The notes below the pieces were generated by a model. The model ran no database searches and was not told the origin of the DNA. It saw only the letters and a program-made list of their open reading frames with translations. DNA of 64,000 bases. Origin: Sphingobium fuliginis (GTDB taxonomy: Bacteria > Pseudomonadota > Alphaproteobacteria > Sphingomonadales > Sphingomonadaceae). The translations under genes and the position numbers were made by a program. Below are positions 8,541-19,063 of this stretch, piece by piece. The DNA is taken from assembly GCF_004152845.1 (NCBI RefSeq), contig NZ_SEON01000005.1, forward strand, positions 304,171 through 368,170, read 5' to 3'. Each line of letters starts with the position of its first letter. The stretch's first letter is position 1.

Positions 8541-9935
8541 ATGCGCCCTGCCCTGCAACCCGCCAAATTCAGCCCCGCGAACGAAATCGCCGCGCTGCAG
8601 CCCGATTTTGCCGATCCCGTCGCGGCGGCCGACTTTCCCCGGACCATCCTGCGTTTCCGCAATGACCGCTGGGCGAAAGCCGTGGGCCTGGGCGACCTGA
8701 GCGATGAGGAATGGCTGGCGCATTTCGGCCGGTTCCAGCCGCTGGAGGGATCGCTGCCCCAGCCACTGGCGCTGCGCTACCATGGGCATCAGTTCCGCGT
8801 GTACAATCCCGACATCGGGGACGGCCGCGGTTTCCTGTTCGCGCAGCTTCGGGACGGGGCCGGCCGGTTGCTCGACCTGGGCACCAAGGGTTCCGGCCGG
8901 ACGCCCCATAGCCGTTTCGGGGACGGCAGGCTGACGCTGAAGGGCGGCGTGCGGGAGATATTGGCGACGGAGATGCTCGAGGCGCTGGGCGTCAACACCT
9001 CCAGGACCTTTTCCATCATCGAGACGGGCGAGGCGCTGGAGCGCAACGACGAACCCTCCCCCACCCGCGCGGCGGTGATGGTGCGGCTCAGCCACTCGCA
9101 TATCCGCATCGGGTCTTTCCAGCGGGCGGCCTATTTCGACGACAAGGCGCTGCTGGAGCGGCTCGTCGACTATGCGCTGACGAAGCTCTACGGCGAGGCG
9201 CCGGGCGACAATCCTCCCGCGCAACTGCTGGGCCGGGTCGTGGAGCGAACGGCCGATCTGGCCGCGAGCTATATGGTGGCGGGCTTCGTCCATGGCGTGC
9301 TCAACAGCGACAACATCAATGTGACGGGCGAGAGCTTCGACTATGGGCCCTGGCGGTTCACGCCGCTTTGGGAAGAGGGGTTCACCGCCGCCTATTTCGA
9401 CCATGCCGGGCTCTATGCCTTCGGACGGCAGGCGGAAGCGATCCACTGGGACGTGGCGCAGCTTGCCGTGTCGCTGCGTCCCCTGGTGGAGGCCGAACCG
9501 CTGATCGAGCAGCTGGAGCGCTTTCCGGCGCTCTATGCCGAGGCGATGGCGCGGCGCTTCTGCTGGCGGTTGGGGGTGGCGCCGACGGACGACGCCTCCA
9601 CCATGATCGAAGCGGCGGTGCGCGGCATGATCGCGACGCAAAGGCCGATCGATCGCTTCTTCCAGGACTGGCGCGGCGGCGATCCCCGCGACGGCGCGCC
9701 TTATGCCGGGGAGGAATGGGCGGGATTTCGCGAGGCCATTTCCGGGTTCGAGGCGAGCGGGCCCCAGGATCATGCCTATTGGGCCGATCCGGCGCCCTGC
9801 TCCATGCATATCGATGAGGTGGAGGCGATCTGGAGCGGGATTGCCGAGCGGGACGATTGGACGCCGCTGCATGCGAAGGTGGCGGCGATCCGGCGCATGG
9901 GCGACGCATTGGGCGGCGCCCCTGATGTGCCCTGA
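8541..9935 (+). CDS. selO: Protein adenylyltransferase SelO (YdiU family)
   Basis: This is a 464-residue SelO pseudokinase. In this family ATP is bound in an inverted orientation and AMP is transferred to Ser/Thr/Tyr of target proteins. Typical blocks are LALRYHGHQFRVYNPDIGDGR, LGTKGSGRTPHSR, GGVREILATEMLEALGV and, after the C-lobe start, HGVLNSDNINVTGESFDYGPW, which carries the metal-binding Asn/Asp. The length is close to the usual ~480 residues. The C terminus ends without a selenocysteine or a CxxC-type tail, as in many bacterial members. It is divergent from the hydrolase at 8500, with about 40 bp between the starts. Confidence 0.93.
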   Translation: MRPALQPAKFSPANEIAALQPDFADPVAAADFPRTILRFRNDRWAKAVGLGDLSDEEWLAHFGRFQPLEGSLPQPLALRYHGHQFRVYNPDIGDGRGFLFAQLRDGAGRLLDLGTKGSGRTPHSRFGDGRLTLKGGVREILATEMLEALGVNTSRTFSIIETGEALERNDEPSPTRAAVMVRLSHSHIRIGSFQRAAYFDDKALLERLVDYALTKLYGEAPGDNPPAQLLGRVVERTADLAASYMVAGFVHGVLNSDNINVTGESFDYGPWRFTPLWEEGFTAAYFDHAGLYAFGRQAEAIHWDVAQLAVSLRPLVEAEPLIEQLERFPALYAEAMARRFCWRLGVAPTDDASTMIEAAVRGMIATQRPIDRFFQDWRGGDPRDGAPYAGEEWAGFREAISGFEASGPQDHAYWADPAPCSMHIDEVEAIWSGIAERDDWTPLHAKVAAIRRMGDALGGAPDVP

Positions 9936-10080
9936 ATTCTCCTCCGCTGGCGGGGCGGACGGGCTTTCCGTTACGTCGGCTTGCCGTTCCGCTCGCCACG
10001 CCCGCTTCCCCCTCCCCGAGGGAGGAGGGAGCCGTTTGCCGCCCCTTCCCTAACGCCCCATTATCCTCCATATCGGTGCC
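9936..10080. other. Short intergenic with one G/C palindrome
   Basis: This is a 145-bp spacer between selO and astD. A CCCTCC/GGAGGG palindrome sits at about 10011-10030 (cccctccccgagggaggagg), which might be a REP-like or terminator hairpin. No T run follows it. No small gene is evident. Confidence 0.35.
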
Positions 10081-11514
10081 ATGTCCGCCACGCTGACTTC
10101 GTTCGAACCCGCCACTGGTGCTCTTTTGTGGCAGGGGACTGCCAGCGACGTGGAGGCGGAGGTCGCCCGCGCCTGTGCCGCCTGGCCGAAATGGGCCGCC
10201 CAGCCTGTCGCCTACCGCATCGAAACGCTGCGCCGCTTCGTCAATGTCGTGCGCGCCAATGAGGAAGCGCTGGCCGACCTGATCGCCCGCGAAACCGGCA
10301 AGCCCCTGTGGGATGCGCGGACCGAAGTGACCGCGGTGATGAACAAGGTCGACATTTCCGTCGCCGCCTTTTCCGAACGCACCGGACAGAGACGGCTTGA
10401 AGCGGCGATGGGCGCGCGTCAGTCCGTGCGGCACAAGCCGCATGGCGTCATGGCGGTGCTGGGGCCGTATAATTTCCCGGCGCATCTGCCCAATGGACAT
10501 ATCGTTCCCGCGCTGCTGGCCGGCAACGCCGTCGTCTTCAAGCCGTCGGAAAAGACGCCGGCCGTGGGCGAGATGCTGGTGCGTTTCTACCATGAGGCGG
10601 GCGTGCCGGAGGATGCCGTCCGGCTGGTGCTGGGCGGACCCGACGAGGGCAAGGCGCTGGCCGCCCATCCCGATGTGGGGGGCATTCTCTTCACCGGGTC
10701 GGCGCAGACGGGCATCGCGATCAACCGGCAGTTCGCGGCCAATCCCGGCAAGATACTGGCGCTGGAAATGGGCGGGAACAACCCGATCGTCGCCTGGGAT
10801 ACGGCCGACATCGCCAGCGCCGCGACGCTGATCGTCCAGTCGGCCTTCCTGTCGAGCGGGCAGCGCTGCACGGCCGCGAGCCGGCTGATCGTCAGGGAGG
10901 AGCTGGCCGACACGCTGGTCGGAGAGGTCAAGAGGCTGGCGGACCGGCTGATCGTCGACCATCCCCATGCGGACCCTGCGCCTTTCATGGGGCCGGTGAT
11001 CGACAATCAGGCGGCGGATCATCTGACGGAGAGCTTCCTCTATCTGATGAGCAACGGTGGCAAGCCCATCAAGCACATGGTCCGCACGACCAAGGGGCTG
11101 CCCTTCGTGACGCCGGCGATCATCGACGTGACCGCCATGGCGGAGCGGCCCGACGTCGAGCTGTTCGGCCCCCTGTTGCAGGTTGTCCGGGTGCCGGATT
11201 TCGCATCCGCGATCCGGGAGGCGAACAATACGCGCTATGGCCTTTCCGCCGCGCTGATCGGGGGATCGCCGGAACAATATAACCAGTTCTGGGCCAATAT
11301 CCGGGCGGGCATCGTCAACTGGAACCGGCCGACCAATGGGGCATCCTCCTCCGCGCCCTTCGGCGGGGTGGGCATTTCCGGCAATCATCGGCCCAGCGCC
11401 TATTATGCGGCCGATTATTGCGCCTATCCGGTCGTGTCTGTGGAGATCGAGCAGCCGCGCGCATCCATCGGCATTGGCCTGAAGGACGTCGATACCAGCC
11501 TGATGGGCGATTGA
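10081..11514 (+). CDS. astD: Succinylglutamate-semialdehyde dehydrogenase
   Basis: This 477-residue aldehyde dehydrogenase matches AstD, which oxidises N-succinyl-L-glutamate 5-semialdehyde with NAD in arginine succinyltransferase catabolism. The Rossmann/substrate blocks LGPYNFPAHLPNGHIVPALL and VFKPSEKTP, the general-base Glu229 in LALEMGG and the catalytic Cys263 in SSGQRCTAAS are all present. YNFPAHLPNGHI is characteristic of AstD rather than of generic ALDHs. The rest of the ast operon (astA, astB, astE) is not adjacent, so it is either elsewhere or the enzyme serves another semialdehyde. Confidence 0.88.
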   Translation: MSATLTSFEPATGALLWQGTASDVEAEVARACAAWPKWAAQPVAYRIETLRRFVNVVRANEEALADLIARETGKPLWDARTEVTAVMNKVDISVAAFSERTGQRRLEAAMGARQSVRHKPHGVMAVLGPYNFPAHLPNGHIVPALLAGNAVVFKPSEKTPAVGEMLVRFYHEAGVPEDAVRLVLGGPDEGKALAAHPDVGGILFTGSAQTGIAINRQFAANPGKILALEMGGNNPIVAWDTADIASAATLIVQSAFLSSGQRCTAASRLIVREELADTLVGEVKRLADRLIVDHPHADPAPFMGPVIDNQAADHLTESFLYLMSNGGKPIKHMVRTTKGLPFVTPAIIDVTAMAERPDVELFGPLLQVVRVPDFASAIREANNTRYGLSAALIGGSPEQYNQFWANIRAGIVNWNRPTNGASSSAPFGGVGISGNHRPSAYYAADYCAYPVVSVEIEQPRASIGIGLKDVDTSLMGD

Positions 11515-11641
11515 GCGGCCGGGTGGTCTGGCAGCAGAGCGACGGGGCGACAGGATCAAATCGATCCTCCCCAAATTTTCCTTCGCCCTGGCCAACGCAT
11601 TCTGAATTGAAACCGCGGGCTGTTTTCGCCATCTGCCCAAC

Positions 11642-12430
11642 ATGGCTGAAACTCCCATTGCCACTGTCACCCTTGTCGGCGCCGGTCCGGGCGACCCGGA
11701 ACTCCTGACGCTGCGCGCCGCGCGGCTGATCGGCGAGGCCGAGGTGATCGTGCATGACGGGCTGGTTTCCGGCGAGATCCTGGCGCTCGCCTCCCCACAG
11801 GCCGAACTGATCTCTGTCGCCAAGCAGCGCAGCCGTCATTCGGTGCCGCAGGACGGGATCAATGCCCTGCTGGTCGAACTGGCGCTCGCCGGGCGCAGGG
11901 TCGTGCGGCTGAAGGGCGGCGATCCCTTCATCTTCGGCCGTGGCGGCGAAGAAATGGAAGCCTGCGGCGCCGCCGGGGTGCCGGTGGAGGTCGTGCCGGG
12001 GATCAGCGCCGCCATCGGCTGCGCCGCGCAGGCGCAACTGCCCCTCACCCATCGCGATGCGGCAAGCGCGGTCAGCTTCGTGGCCGGGCAATGCAAGGGG
12101 CTGACCGATCAGGACTGGTCCGGGCTGGCGGGCGCGGGACGCACGCTCGTCATCTATATGGGCGTGGCGACGGCGACGGACATTGCCGACAAGCTGATGG
12201 CCGACGGCGTGTCGCCGGCCATTCCCGTGGCCGTGCTGGAAAACGGCACGCGCGCCGATATGCGGACGCTGCGCACCCTGCTTGCCGATCTGGGCGAGAT
12301 GGTCGCGCGGGAGAAGGTGAAAAGCCCTGCCCTGATTGTGGTCGGGGAGGTTGCGGCCTATGCGCTGGCGCAGGATGTGCTGGCCGGCTGGGCCGCGCAG
12401 GAGACATTTGGGGCGGAGACTGACAAGTGA
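11642..12430 (+). CDS. cobA: Uroporphyrinogen-III C-methyltransferase (SUMT)
   Basis: This is a 262-residue S-adenosylmethionine uroporphyrinogen III methyltransferase, making precorrin-2 for siroheme (or cobalamin). Family motifs are VGAGPGDPELLTLRA near the N terminus, VIVHDGLVS, RLKGGDPFIFGRGGEE and VVPGISAA. It is the single-domain CobA type with no CysG ferrochelatase half. It starts the sulfite-reduction operon, where siroheme is the CysI cofactor. Its stop overlaps the DUF2849 start (ATGA at 12427). A 127-bp upstream gap (11515-11641) must hold the operon promoter. Confidence 0.94.
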   Translation: MAETPIATVTLVGAGPGDPELLTLRAARLIGEAEVIVHDGLVSGEILALASPQAELISVAKQRSRHSVPQDGINALLVELALAGRRVVRLKGGDPFIFGRGGEEMEACGAAGVPVEVVPGISAAIGCAAQAQLPLTHRDAASAVSFVAGQCKGLTDQDWSGLAGAGRTLVIYMGVATATDIADKLMADGVSPAIPVAVLENGTRADMRTLRTLLADLGEMVAREKVKSPALIVVGEVAAYALAQDVLAGWAAQETFGAETDK

Positions 12431-12723
12431 AGATTTTGACCGGCAATGACCTCGGCACCGGGGACGTGATCTGGTGGGCGGGCGACGGCTGGTCGCGGCA
12501 GGTCGGCGATTCCGTCGACGTGGGCGACAAGGGCGAGGATCTGGCCCGGGCGGAGGAAGCCGCACTGCGGGTCGTGGGCGCCTATGTGATCGATGCGACC
12601 GTGACCGCAGAAGGCGTGCGCCCCGCGCATATCAAGGACCGCATCCGCGCCCTGGGGCCGACGGTGCGCCCCGACCTGACGCTGAAACCGAATGACGCCG
12701 ATGCCGGCAACTGGGTGATCTGA
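12427..12723 (+). CDS. DUF2849 domain-containing protein
   Basis: This is a 98-residue protein of family DUF2849, opening MKILTGNDLGTGDVIWW with the later VGAYVIDATVTAEGVRPAHIKDRIR block. The family is almost always found between the siroheme methyltransferase and the sulfite reductase in alphaproteobacteria, as here. No enzymatic motif, Cys cluster, signal peptide or membrane segment is visible. It is coupled to cobA by a four-base overlap and sits 3 bp before cysI. A role in sulfite reductase maturation or electron delivery is inferred from position only. Confidence 0.9.
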   Translation: MKILTGNDLGTGDVIWWAGDGWSRQVGDSVDVGDKGEDLARAEEAALRVVGAYVIDATVTAEGVRPAHIKDRIRALGPTVRPDLTLKPNDADAGNWVI

Positions 12724-12726
12724 ACC

Positions 12727-14350
<1,624 letters not shown>

Positions 14351-14358
<8 letters not shown>

Positions 14359-14791
14359 GTTCCTGTCCTTCCGCGAAGGCGAAACCGGCCAGGAACCGGC
14401 GGTCACGGTCGAATCCTTCACCGGTCAGTCCAATTCGACCGCCGTCCGGATCGAAGCGGGCGAGGATGCCCGCGAGTTGCTGCCCCATCTGGACAGGCTG
14501 TCGCTGGTGGAGGTGAACTTCCCGGCTTTCGGCGACGGACGCGGCTATTCGGCGGCGCGGATATTGCGCGAGGCCGGCTATCAGGGCGAACTGCGCGCCG
14601 TGGGCGATGTGCTGGTGGACCAGATCGTCGCGATGCGCCGCTGCGGCTTCGACAGCTTCCGGCCCGACAAGGCGCTGGACGATGCCGCCGTGGAGCGCGC
14701 GCTCCATCGTTATGACGACGTCTATCAGAAGACGATCGACGGCCGCCGCCCCATCTGGGCGAAACGGCACCCGGAGACTGTAAATGGCTGA
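14351..14791 (+). CDS. DUF934 domain-containing protein
   Basis: This is a 146-residue DUF934 protein, annotated elsewhere as a probable accessory to sulfite reduction. The conserved middle VEVNFPAFGDGRGYSAARILRE and the following GELRAVGDVLVDQ are clear. There are no Cys clusters or nucleotide-binding motifs, so the family name oxidoreductase is not supported by anything I can see. It overlaps cysI upstream (8 bp) and cysH downstream (8 bp), so all three are translationally linked. Confidence 0.92.
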
Positions 14792-15575
14792 ACCTGCCCG
14801 CCAGCTCGACGTAATCGACGCCCGCCCCGCCTTTACCCAGGCGGATGCGGATGCGCTCAACGCGCGCTTCGAGGGCGTCGACACGCTGTCGATGCTCAAG
14901 ACCGTCTTTGCCGAGGGGCTGGCGGGCAATGTCGCCGTCGTCTCCTCCTTCGGCACGGAAAGCGCGGTGCTGCTGTCGCTGGTGGCCAAGGCGGACAGGA
15001 CCGTGCCGGTGATCTTCGTCGACACGCTCAAGATGTTCCGCGAAACGCTGGATTATCGCGAAACGCTGATCAGCACGCTGGGCTTTACCGACAGCCGCGC
15101 CGTCACGCCCCATGCCGAAGTGCTGGCGGCGAAGGACGAGACCGGCCTGCGCTGGTCCTACGATCCCGACGGCTGCTGCGAAATCCGCAAGGTCGAGCCG
15201 ATGAACCGCGCCAAGGATGGACTGGATGCGTGGATTTCCGGGCGCAAGGCGTTCCAGTCGGTGACGCGGCAGAACCTGCCCCGTTTCGAGGTCGAGGACG
15301 GCCGGCTGAAGATCAACCCGCTGGGCGACTGGACGAAGGACGATCTGGAGGCCTGGTTCGAGGCGGAGAAGCTGCCGCGCCATCCGCTGGAGGCGCAGGG
15401 CTATCTGTCCATCGGTTGCGAACCGTGCACGTCCAAGGTGCTGCCGGGGGAAGATCCCCGCGCCGGGCGCTGGCGCGGGTGGGACAAGGTCGAGTGCGGC
15501 ATTCACTCGCCGGTGACGCCGATCCCCTCCCCCGCGGCCGATCCGGACGATCCGGCCAACCAGCCGGTGTTCTGA
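14784..15575 (+). CDS. cysH: Phosphoadenylyl-/adenylyl-sulfate reductase, iron-sulfur type
   Basis: This is a 263-residue assimilatory reductase making sulfite from APS or PAPS. The P-loop-like SSFGTESAVLL and the IFVDTLKMF block place it in the family. Cys131-Cys132 (DGCCEIRK) and Cys212/Cys215 (IGCEPC) are the four [4Fe-4S] ligands typical of APS reductases, and Cys238 in ECGIH is the catalytic residue. The cluster predicts a preference for APS, by analogy to known plant-type and Pseudomonas enzymes. It is the last gene of the operon. Confidence 0.93.
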   Translation: MAEPARQLDVIDARPAFTQADADALNARFEGVDTLSMLKTVFAEGLAGNVAVVSSFGTESAVLLSLVAKADRTVPVIFVDTLKMFRETLDYRETLISTLGFTDSRAVTPHAEVLAAKDETGLRWSYDPDGCCEIRKVEPMNRAKDGLDAWISGRKAFQSVTRQNLPRFEVEDGRLKINPLGDWTKDDLEAWFEAEKLPRHPLEAQGYLSIGCEPCTSKVLPGEDPRAGRWRGWDKVECGIHSPVTPIPSPAADPDDPANQPVF

Positions 15576-15778
15576 CCGAAAAGGCGGTTGCGTCGAGAAT
15601 ATCCCGACTCGTGGGAATATTGCGCTCTTCCGATCCTCCCGTTGCGAAGAGAGCGCCTATGGCCCCGATGATGGGCGCCGGCAGTCAATCCGCCGCCTGC
15701 GGCAATCGAGACTTATGGCGCGGACCATGCGGGCGCGATATGGTCGGCGGTCATGACAGACTGAGCGGAGGACGAGAT
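15576..15778. other. Intergenic after cys operon with imperfect hairpins
   Basis: This is a 203-bp spacer. Two imperfect inverted repeats lie side by side: an AATAT/ATATT stem around 15598-15620, and a GCGCTC/GAGCGC stem at 15622-15627 and 15651-15656 with a small bulge. Neither is followed by a clear T run, so a terminator role for cysH is only possible. No gene is seen before the MAPEG start. Confidence 0.35.
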
Positions 15779-16174
15779 ATGGCCGTCGAGCTGAAGATAT
15801 TGGCGTGGAGTTGCGTGCTGCTGCTGGTCCACATCTTCGCGGCGGCGCATATCAAGACGCGGCAATATGGCACCAAATGGAACATGGGCGCGCGGGATGA
15901 GGAATTGCCGCCGCTCGATCCCGTCGGCGGGCGGCTGGTGCGGGCGCAGGCGAATTTCCTCGAAACCTATCCGATCGCGATCATCGTGCTTCTGGGCGTG
16001 GTGATCGCGGGGAAAACCAGCGGAACGACAGCCCTTGGCGGGTGGCTCTGGCTGGGCGCGCGGGCGGTTTACCTGCCGCTGTACGGCATGGGCATTCCCA
16101 TGGTGCGGACCATTGCCTATCTCGTCAGCCTGGTGGGGCTGGCGCTGGTGTTCCAGGCTTTTGTTTCGGGCTAG
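15779..16174 (+). CDS. MAPEG-family membrane protein
   Basis: This is a 131-residue polytopic protein with four predicted membrane helices, matching the MAPEG superfamily (membrane-associated eicosanoid and glutathione metabolism). The family signature is the loop RLVRAQANFLETYPI after the first helix. ATG 15779 follows a GGAGG ribosome binding site; an open frame reaching back to 15230 overlaps cysH and is rejected. Bacterial members may be glutathione S-transferases, but the substrate cannot be told. It ends about 100 bp before the convergent dnaB. Confidence 0.88.
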   Translation: MAVELKILAWSCVLLLVHIFAAAHIKTRQYGTKWNMGARDEELPPLDPVGGRLVRAQANFLETYPIAIIVLLGVVIAGKTSGTTALGGWLWLGARAVYLPLYGMGIPMVRTIAYLVSLVGLALVFQAFVSG

Positions 16175-16278
16175 GATGTGTGGGGATGCAGCCAATGGCA
16201 GGCTGCGAATGGCGGTTTTCCGAACTTCCGGCGGTCACATATTTTTAGCACGCCGCGGCTTGTGAAAGCCCTCTGGCT

Positions 16279-17760
16279 CTATTCGTAATCCTCCAGATAG
16301 CTGCCCTCCGCCAGGTCGGAGAAGCGGGTAATCTTCGCGTCGAACTTCATGCGGATGCGCCCGGTCGAACCATGGCGCTGCTTGGCCACGATCACCTCGG
16401 CCAGGCCGTAGATGCGCTCCATTTCCTGCGCCCATTCCAGATGTTCGGGGCTTTCCTTGTTCCCCGGCTCCTTCGCGGCGACATAATAATCCTCGCGGAA
16501 GACGAACCAGACCATGTCCGCGTCCTGTTCGATGGAGCCCGATTCACGAAGGTCCGATAGCTGGGGCCGCTTGTCCTCGCGCTGTTCGACGGCGCGGCTG
16601 AGCTGGGACAAGGCCAGAACCGGGCAGTTAAGTTCCTTCGCCAAGGTCTTCAGACCACGGGAAATTTCCGAAATCTCGTTGACGCGATTGTCGCCCTTTC
16701 CGGTGCCCTGGAGCAGTTGGAGATAGTCGACCACGACGAAGCCTATGTCATGCCGCCGCTTCAGCCGGCGGGCGCGGGTGCGCAGCGCGGCGATGGTCAG
16801 GCCCGGCGTGTCGTCGATGAACAGCGGCAGTTCCTGCAATTCCCGCGCCGCACGGGAGAGGTTCTGGAAATCGGCGCGGCTGATCTTGCCCATGCGCAGC
16901 GCTTCGCCGCTGATGCCCGACTGTTCGGCCAGAACGCGGGTGGCGAGCTGGTCGGCGGACATTTCCAGGCTGAAGAAAGCGGTCTTCGCGCCCATATTCT
17001 TTTCCGGCGGAATGCCGTCGGCATTGTCGCGCAGCCAGCGCGAGGCGGCATTATAGGCGATGTTGGTCGCCAGCGACGTCTTGCCCATGCCCGGACGACC
17101 CGCGAGGATCATGAGGTCCGAATTGTGCATGCCGCCGATCTTTTCGTTCAGGCTGTTGATGCCGGTGGTGATGCCCGAAACATGCCCGCCGCTGTTGAGC
17201 GCGCGCTCCGCGATCTGGACCGCCATGGTGGTGGCCGTGGCGAAGCTCTTGACCGACCCGGTCTCCCCCTCCCCCTCCGACACCTTGTAAAGCGCGACCT
17301 CGGCCTGCTCGATCTGTTCGCGGGGGTTTACGTCCTCGCTGGTATCCAGAGCGTTTTCAACGAGTTCGCGGCCGACATGGACAAGCTGTCGCAGCAAGGC
17401 AAGGTCGTAGATCTGCGTGGCGAAGTCGCGGGCGCCCAGCAGCGCCGCGCCATTGCCCGTCAGTTGCGCCAGATAGCCGACGCCGCCCAGTTCCTTGAGC
17501 GCCGGGTCCTGCTCCAGCATCGGTTTCAGCGTCACCGGGTTGGCGACCATGTCGCGCTCGACCAGCTTCATCACGGATTCGTAGATGCGGCCGTGCAGGG
17601 GCTCGAAGAAATGCTCCGGCTTGAGCTTGAGCTGCACATCCTCGGCAATGCGGTTGTCGATCATCAGCGCGCCCAGCAGGGCGGCCTCCGCCTCCACATT
17701 GCGGGGGAGTTCGGTGATGCCGGCTTCTGCGGCGGGGGTGATTTGCACGAGTTCGACCAT
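16279..17760 (-). CDS. dnaB: Replicative DNA helicase
   Basis: This is a 493-residue DnaB, the hexameric fork helicase. The N-terminal primase-interacting domain starts LPRNVEAEAALLGALMIDNR. The RecA-like domain carries Walker A GRPGMGKTS, then FFSLEMSADQLATR, Walker B VVVDYLQLL and the C-terminal KQRHGSTG arginine/lysine region. ATG 17760 has GAGGGG three bases upstream; the frame extends to 17868 without further support. No intein interrupts it. It is divergent from the UPF0262 gene. Confidence 0.96.
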   Translation of the reverse strand: MVELVQITPAAEAGITELPRNVEAEAALLGALMIDNRIAEDVQLKLKPEHFFEPLHGRIYESVMKLVERDMVANPVTLKPMLEQDPALKELGGVGYLAQLTGNGAALLGARDFATQIYDLALLRQLVHVGRELVENALDTSEDVNPREQIEQAEVALYKVSEGEGETGSVKSFATATTMAVQIAERALNSGGHVSGITTGINSLNEKIGGMHNSDLMILAGRPGMGKTSLATNIAYNAASRWLRDNADGIPPEKNMGAKTAFFSLEMSADQLATRVLAEQSGISGEALRMGKISRADFQNLSRAARELQELPLFIDDTPGLTIAALRTRARRLKRRHDIGFVVVDYLQLLQGTGKGDNRVNEISEISRGLKTLAKELNCPVLALSQLSRAVEQREDKRPQLSDLRESGSIEQDADMVWFVFREDYYVAAKEPGNKESPEHLEWAQEMERIYGLAEVIVAKQRHGSTGRIRMKFDAKITRFSDLAEGSYLEDYE

Positions 17761-17882
17761 TGTCCCCTCATCGCGCCGAGCAACCGCCCTTGCAAGGCGG
17801 AACGTTGAAAGCATTCGGAAAAGCTGTGGACAAGAGTCCCCCTTGCTTTTCGGCGCGTGTCGCCGCACTGACCATAGCGTCC

Positions 17883-18365
17883 ATGGCCGATCCGCGCATC
17901 ATCGATATCACGCTCGACGAGCGGACGATCCTCTGGCGCAATGCCGATGTGGAGCAGGAACGGCGCATCGCCATCTTCGACCTGCTGGAGGACAATTATT
18001 TCGAGCCGCAGCGCAGCCATGAGGACGGCTATGCCGGCCCCTACAAGGTGCACCTGCGTGTCGAGGAAGGCCGGCTGGTCATAGAGATACGTCGGGAAAA
18101 TGGCGATCCGCTGGAGGCGATCATCCTGAGCCTGGGCCGGTTCCGCCGCCCGATCCGGGACTATTTCGCGATCTGCGACAGCTATTACCAGGCGATCAGC
18201 AACGCATCGCCACAGCAGATCGAAACGGTGGACATGGCACGCCGGGGCATCCACAATGCCGCCGCCGAGACGCTGATCGAGCGGCTGGACGGCAAGATCA
18301 AGGTCGATTTCGATACGGCCCGTCGCCTGTTCACGCTGATCTGCGTCCTGCACATCAAGGGGTAA
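17883..18365 (+). CDS. UPF0262 family protein
   Basis: This is a 160-residue member of UPF0262, an alphaproteobacterial family without known function. Conserved blocks visible are IIDITLDER, DNYFEPQRSHEDGYAGPY, FRRPIRDYFAICDSYY and IETVDMARRGIHNAA. ATG 17883 gives the family N terminus; the open frame reaches 17760 but those residues are not family-like. It lies between dnaB (divergent) and the GH25-like gene (32 bp downstream). Confidence 0.93.
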   Translation: MADPRIIDITLDERTILWRNADVEQERRIAIFDLLEDNYFEPQRSHEDGYAGPYKVHLRVEEGRLVIEIRRENGDPLEAIILSLGRFRRPIRDYFAICDSYYQAISNASPQQIETVDMARRGIHNAAAETLIERLDGKIKVDFDTARRLFTLICVLHIKG

Positions 18366-18397
18366 GGGGCATCCGTATCATCAGTGCCGGCCATTTC

Positions 18398-19063
18398 ATG
18401 GCCCGTTTTTGCTTGTTTCTTGCCGTCCTGGGCCTGATGGCCCTGGGCGGATGGCTCTATGCGCGCGAATGGGCGCCGGATCGGGGGGCGTTTCCGACCC
18501 AGGGCGTGTCGGTATCCTCGGACAATGGCTCCATCGACTGGGGCACGCTGGCGGCACAGGGGGCGGATTTCGCCTATATCCGCGCCTCGCGCGGCGGGCG
18601 CTTGCGCGATCCGGCCTTCGAGGCGAACTGGGCAGGCGCGCGGGCGGCGGGGCTGCGCTATGGCGCGGCGCTGGATTTCAGCCTGTGCGCCAGGGCTTCG
18701 GAACAGGCGACAGGCTTCATGACCATGGTTCCGCGGGACAATGCCGCGCTGCCGCCGGTGATCAGGCTGGCGTTCGAGCCGGGCTGCCGGGCGCGGCCGG
18801 GGCAGGACGCGGTGCTGTCGGAACTGAATACGCTGATCAACCTGATCGAGAGTCATGCGGGCACGCCGGTCCTGCTCAACGTCAGCGACGATTTCGATGC
18901 GCAATACGCCATTGCATCGGGGATCAACCGGACCTTATGGCTGGACCGCAATTTCGTCGCGCCCGATCGCGAGAAGCGCAAATGGGTGATGTGGACAGCC
19001 AATGATATGCGGCATATCGACGGCATCGACGGACCGGTGCGATGGGATGTGATGGCGCGATGA
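18398..19063 (+). CDS. GH25 (lysozyme-like) family protein, possibly catalytically degenerate
   Basis: This is a 221-residue protein with an N-terminal membrane anchor or signal (residues 1-22) and a glycoside hydrolase family 25 barrel. Family features are SIDWGTLAAQGADFAYIRAS, the later GARAAGLRYGAALDFSLC and LLNVSDDF. Two acids expected for catalysis look replaced. The N-terminal GxDxS Asp is Ser (GVSVS), and the first Asp of the DxE pair is Ala (LAFEP, Glu kept). It may bind rather than cleave peptidoglycan, or use another mechanism. Its stop overlaps the cdd start (ATGA), an unusual coupling. Confidence 0.82.
   Translation: MARFCLFLAVLGLMALGGWLYAREWAPDRGAFPTQGVSVSSDNGSIDWGTLAAQGADFAYIRASRGGRLRDPAFEANWAGARAAGLRYGAALDFSLCARASEQATGFMTMVPRDNAALPPVIRLAFEPGCRARPGQDAVLSELNTLINLIESHAGTPVLLNVSDDFDAQYAIASGINRTLWLDRNFVAPDREKRKWVMWTANDMRHIDGIDGPVRWDVMAR

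Noticed and set aside
9382..11823. An 813-codon open frame on the minus strand
   Set aside because: Antisense to selO, astD and cobA, all with intact catalytic motifs.
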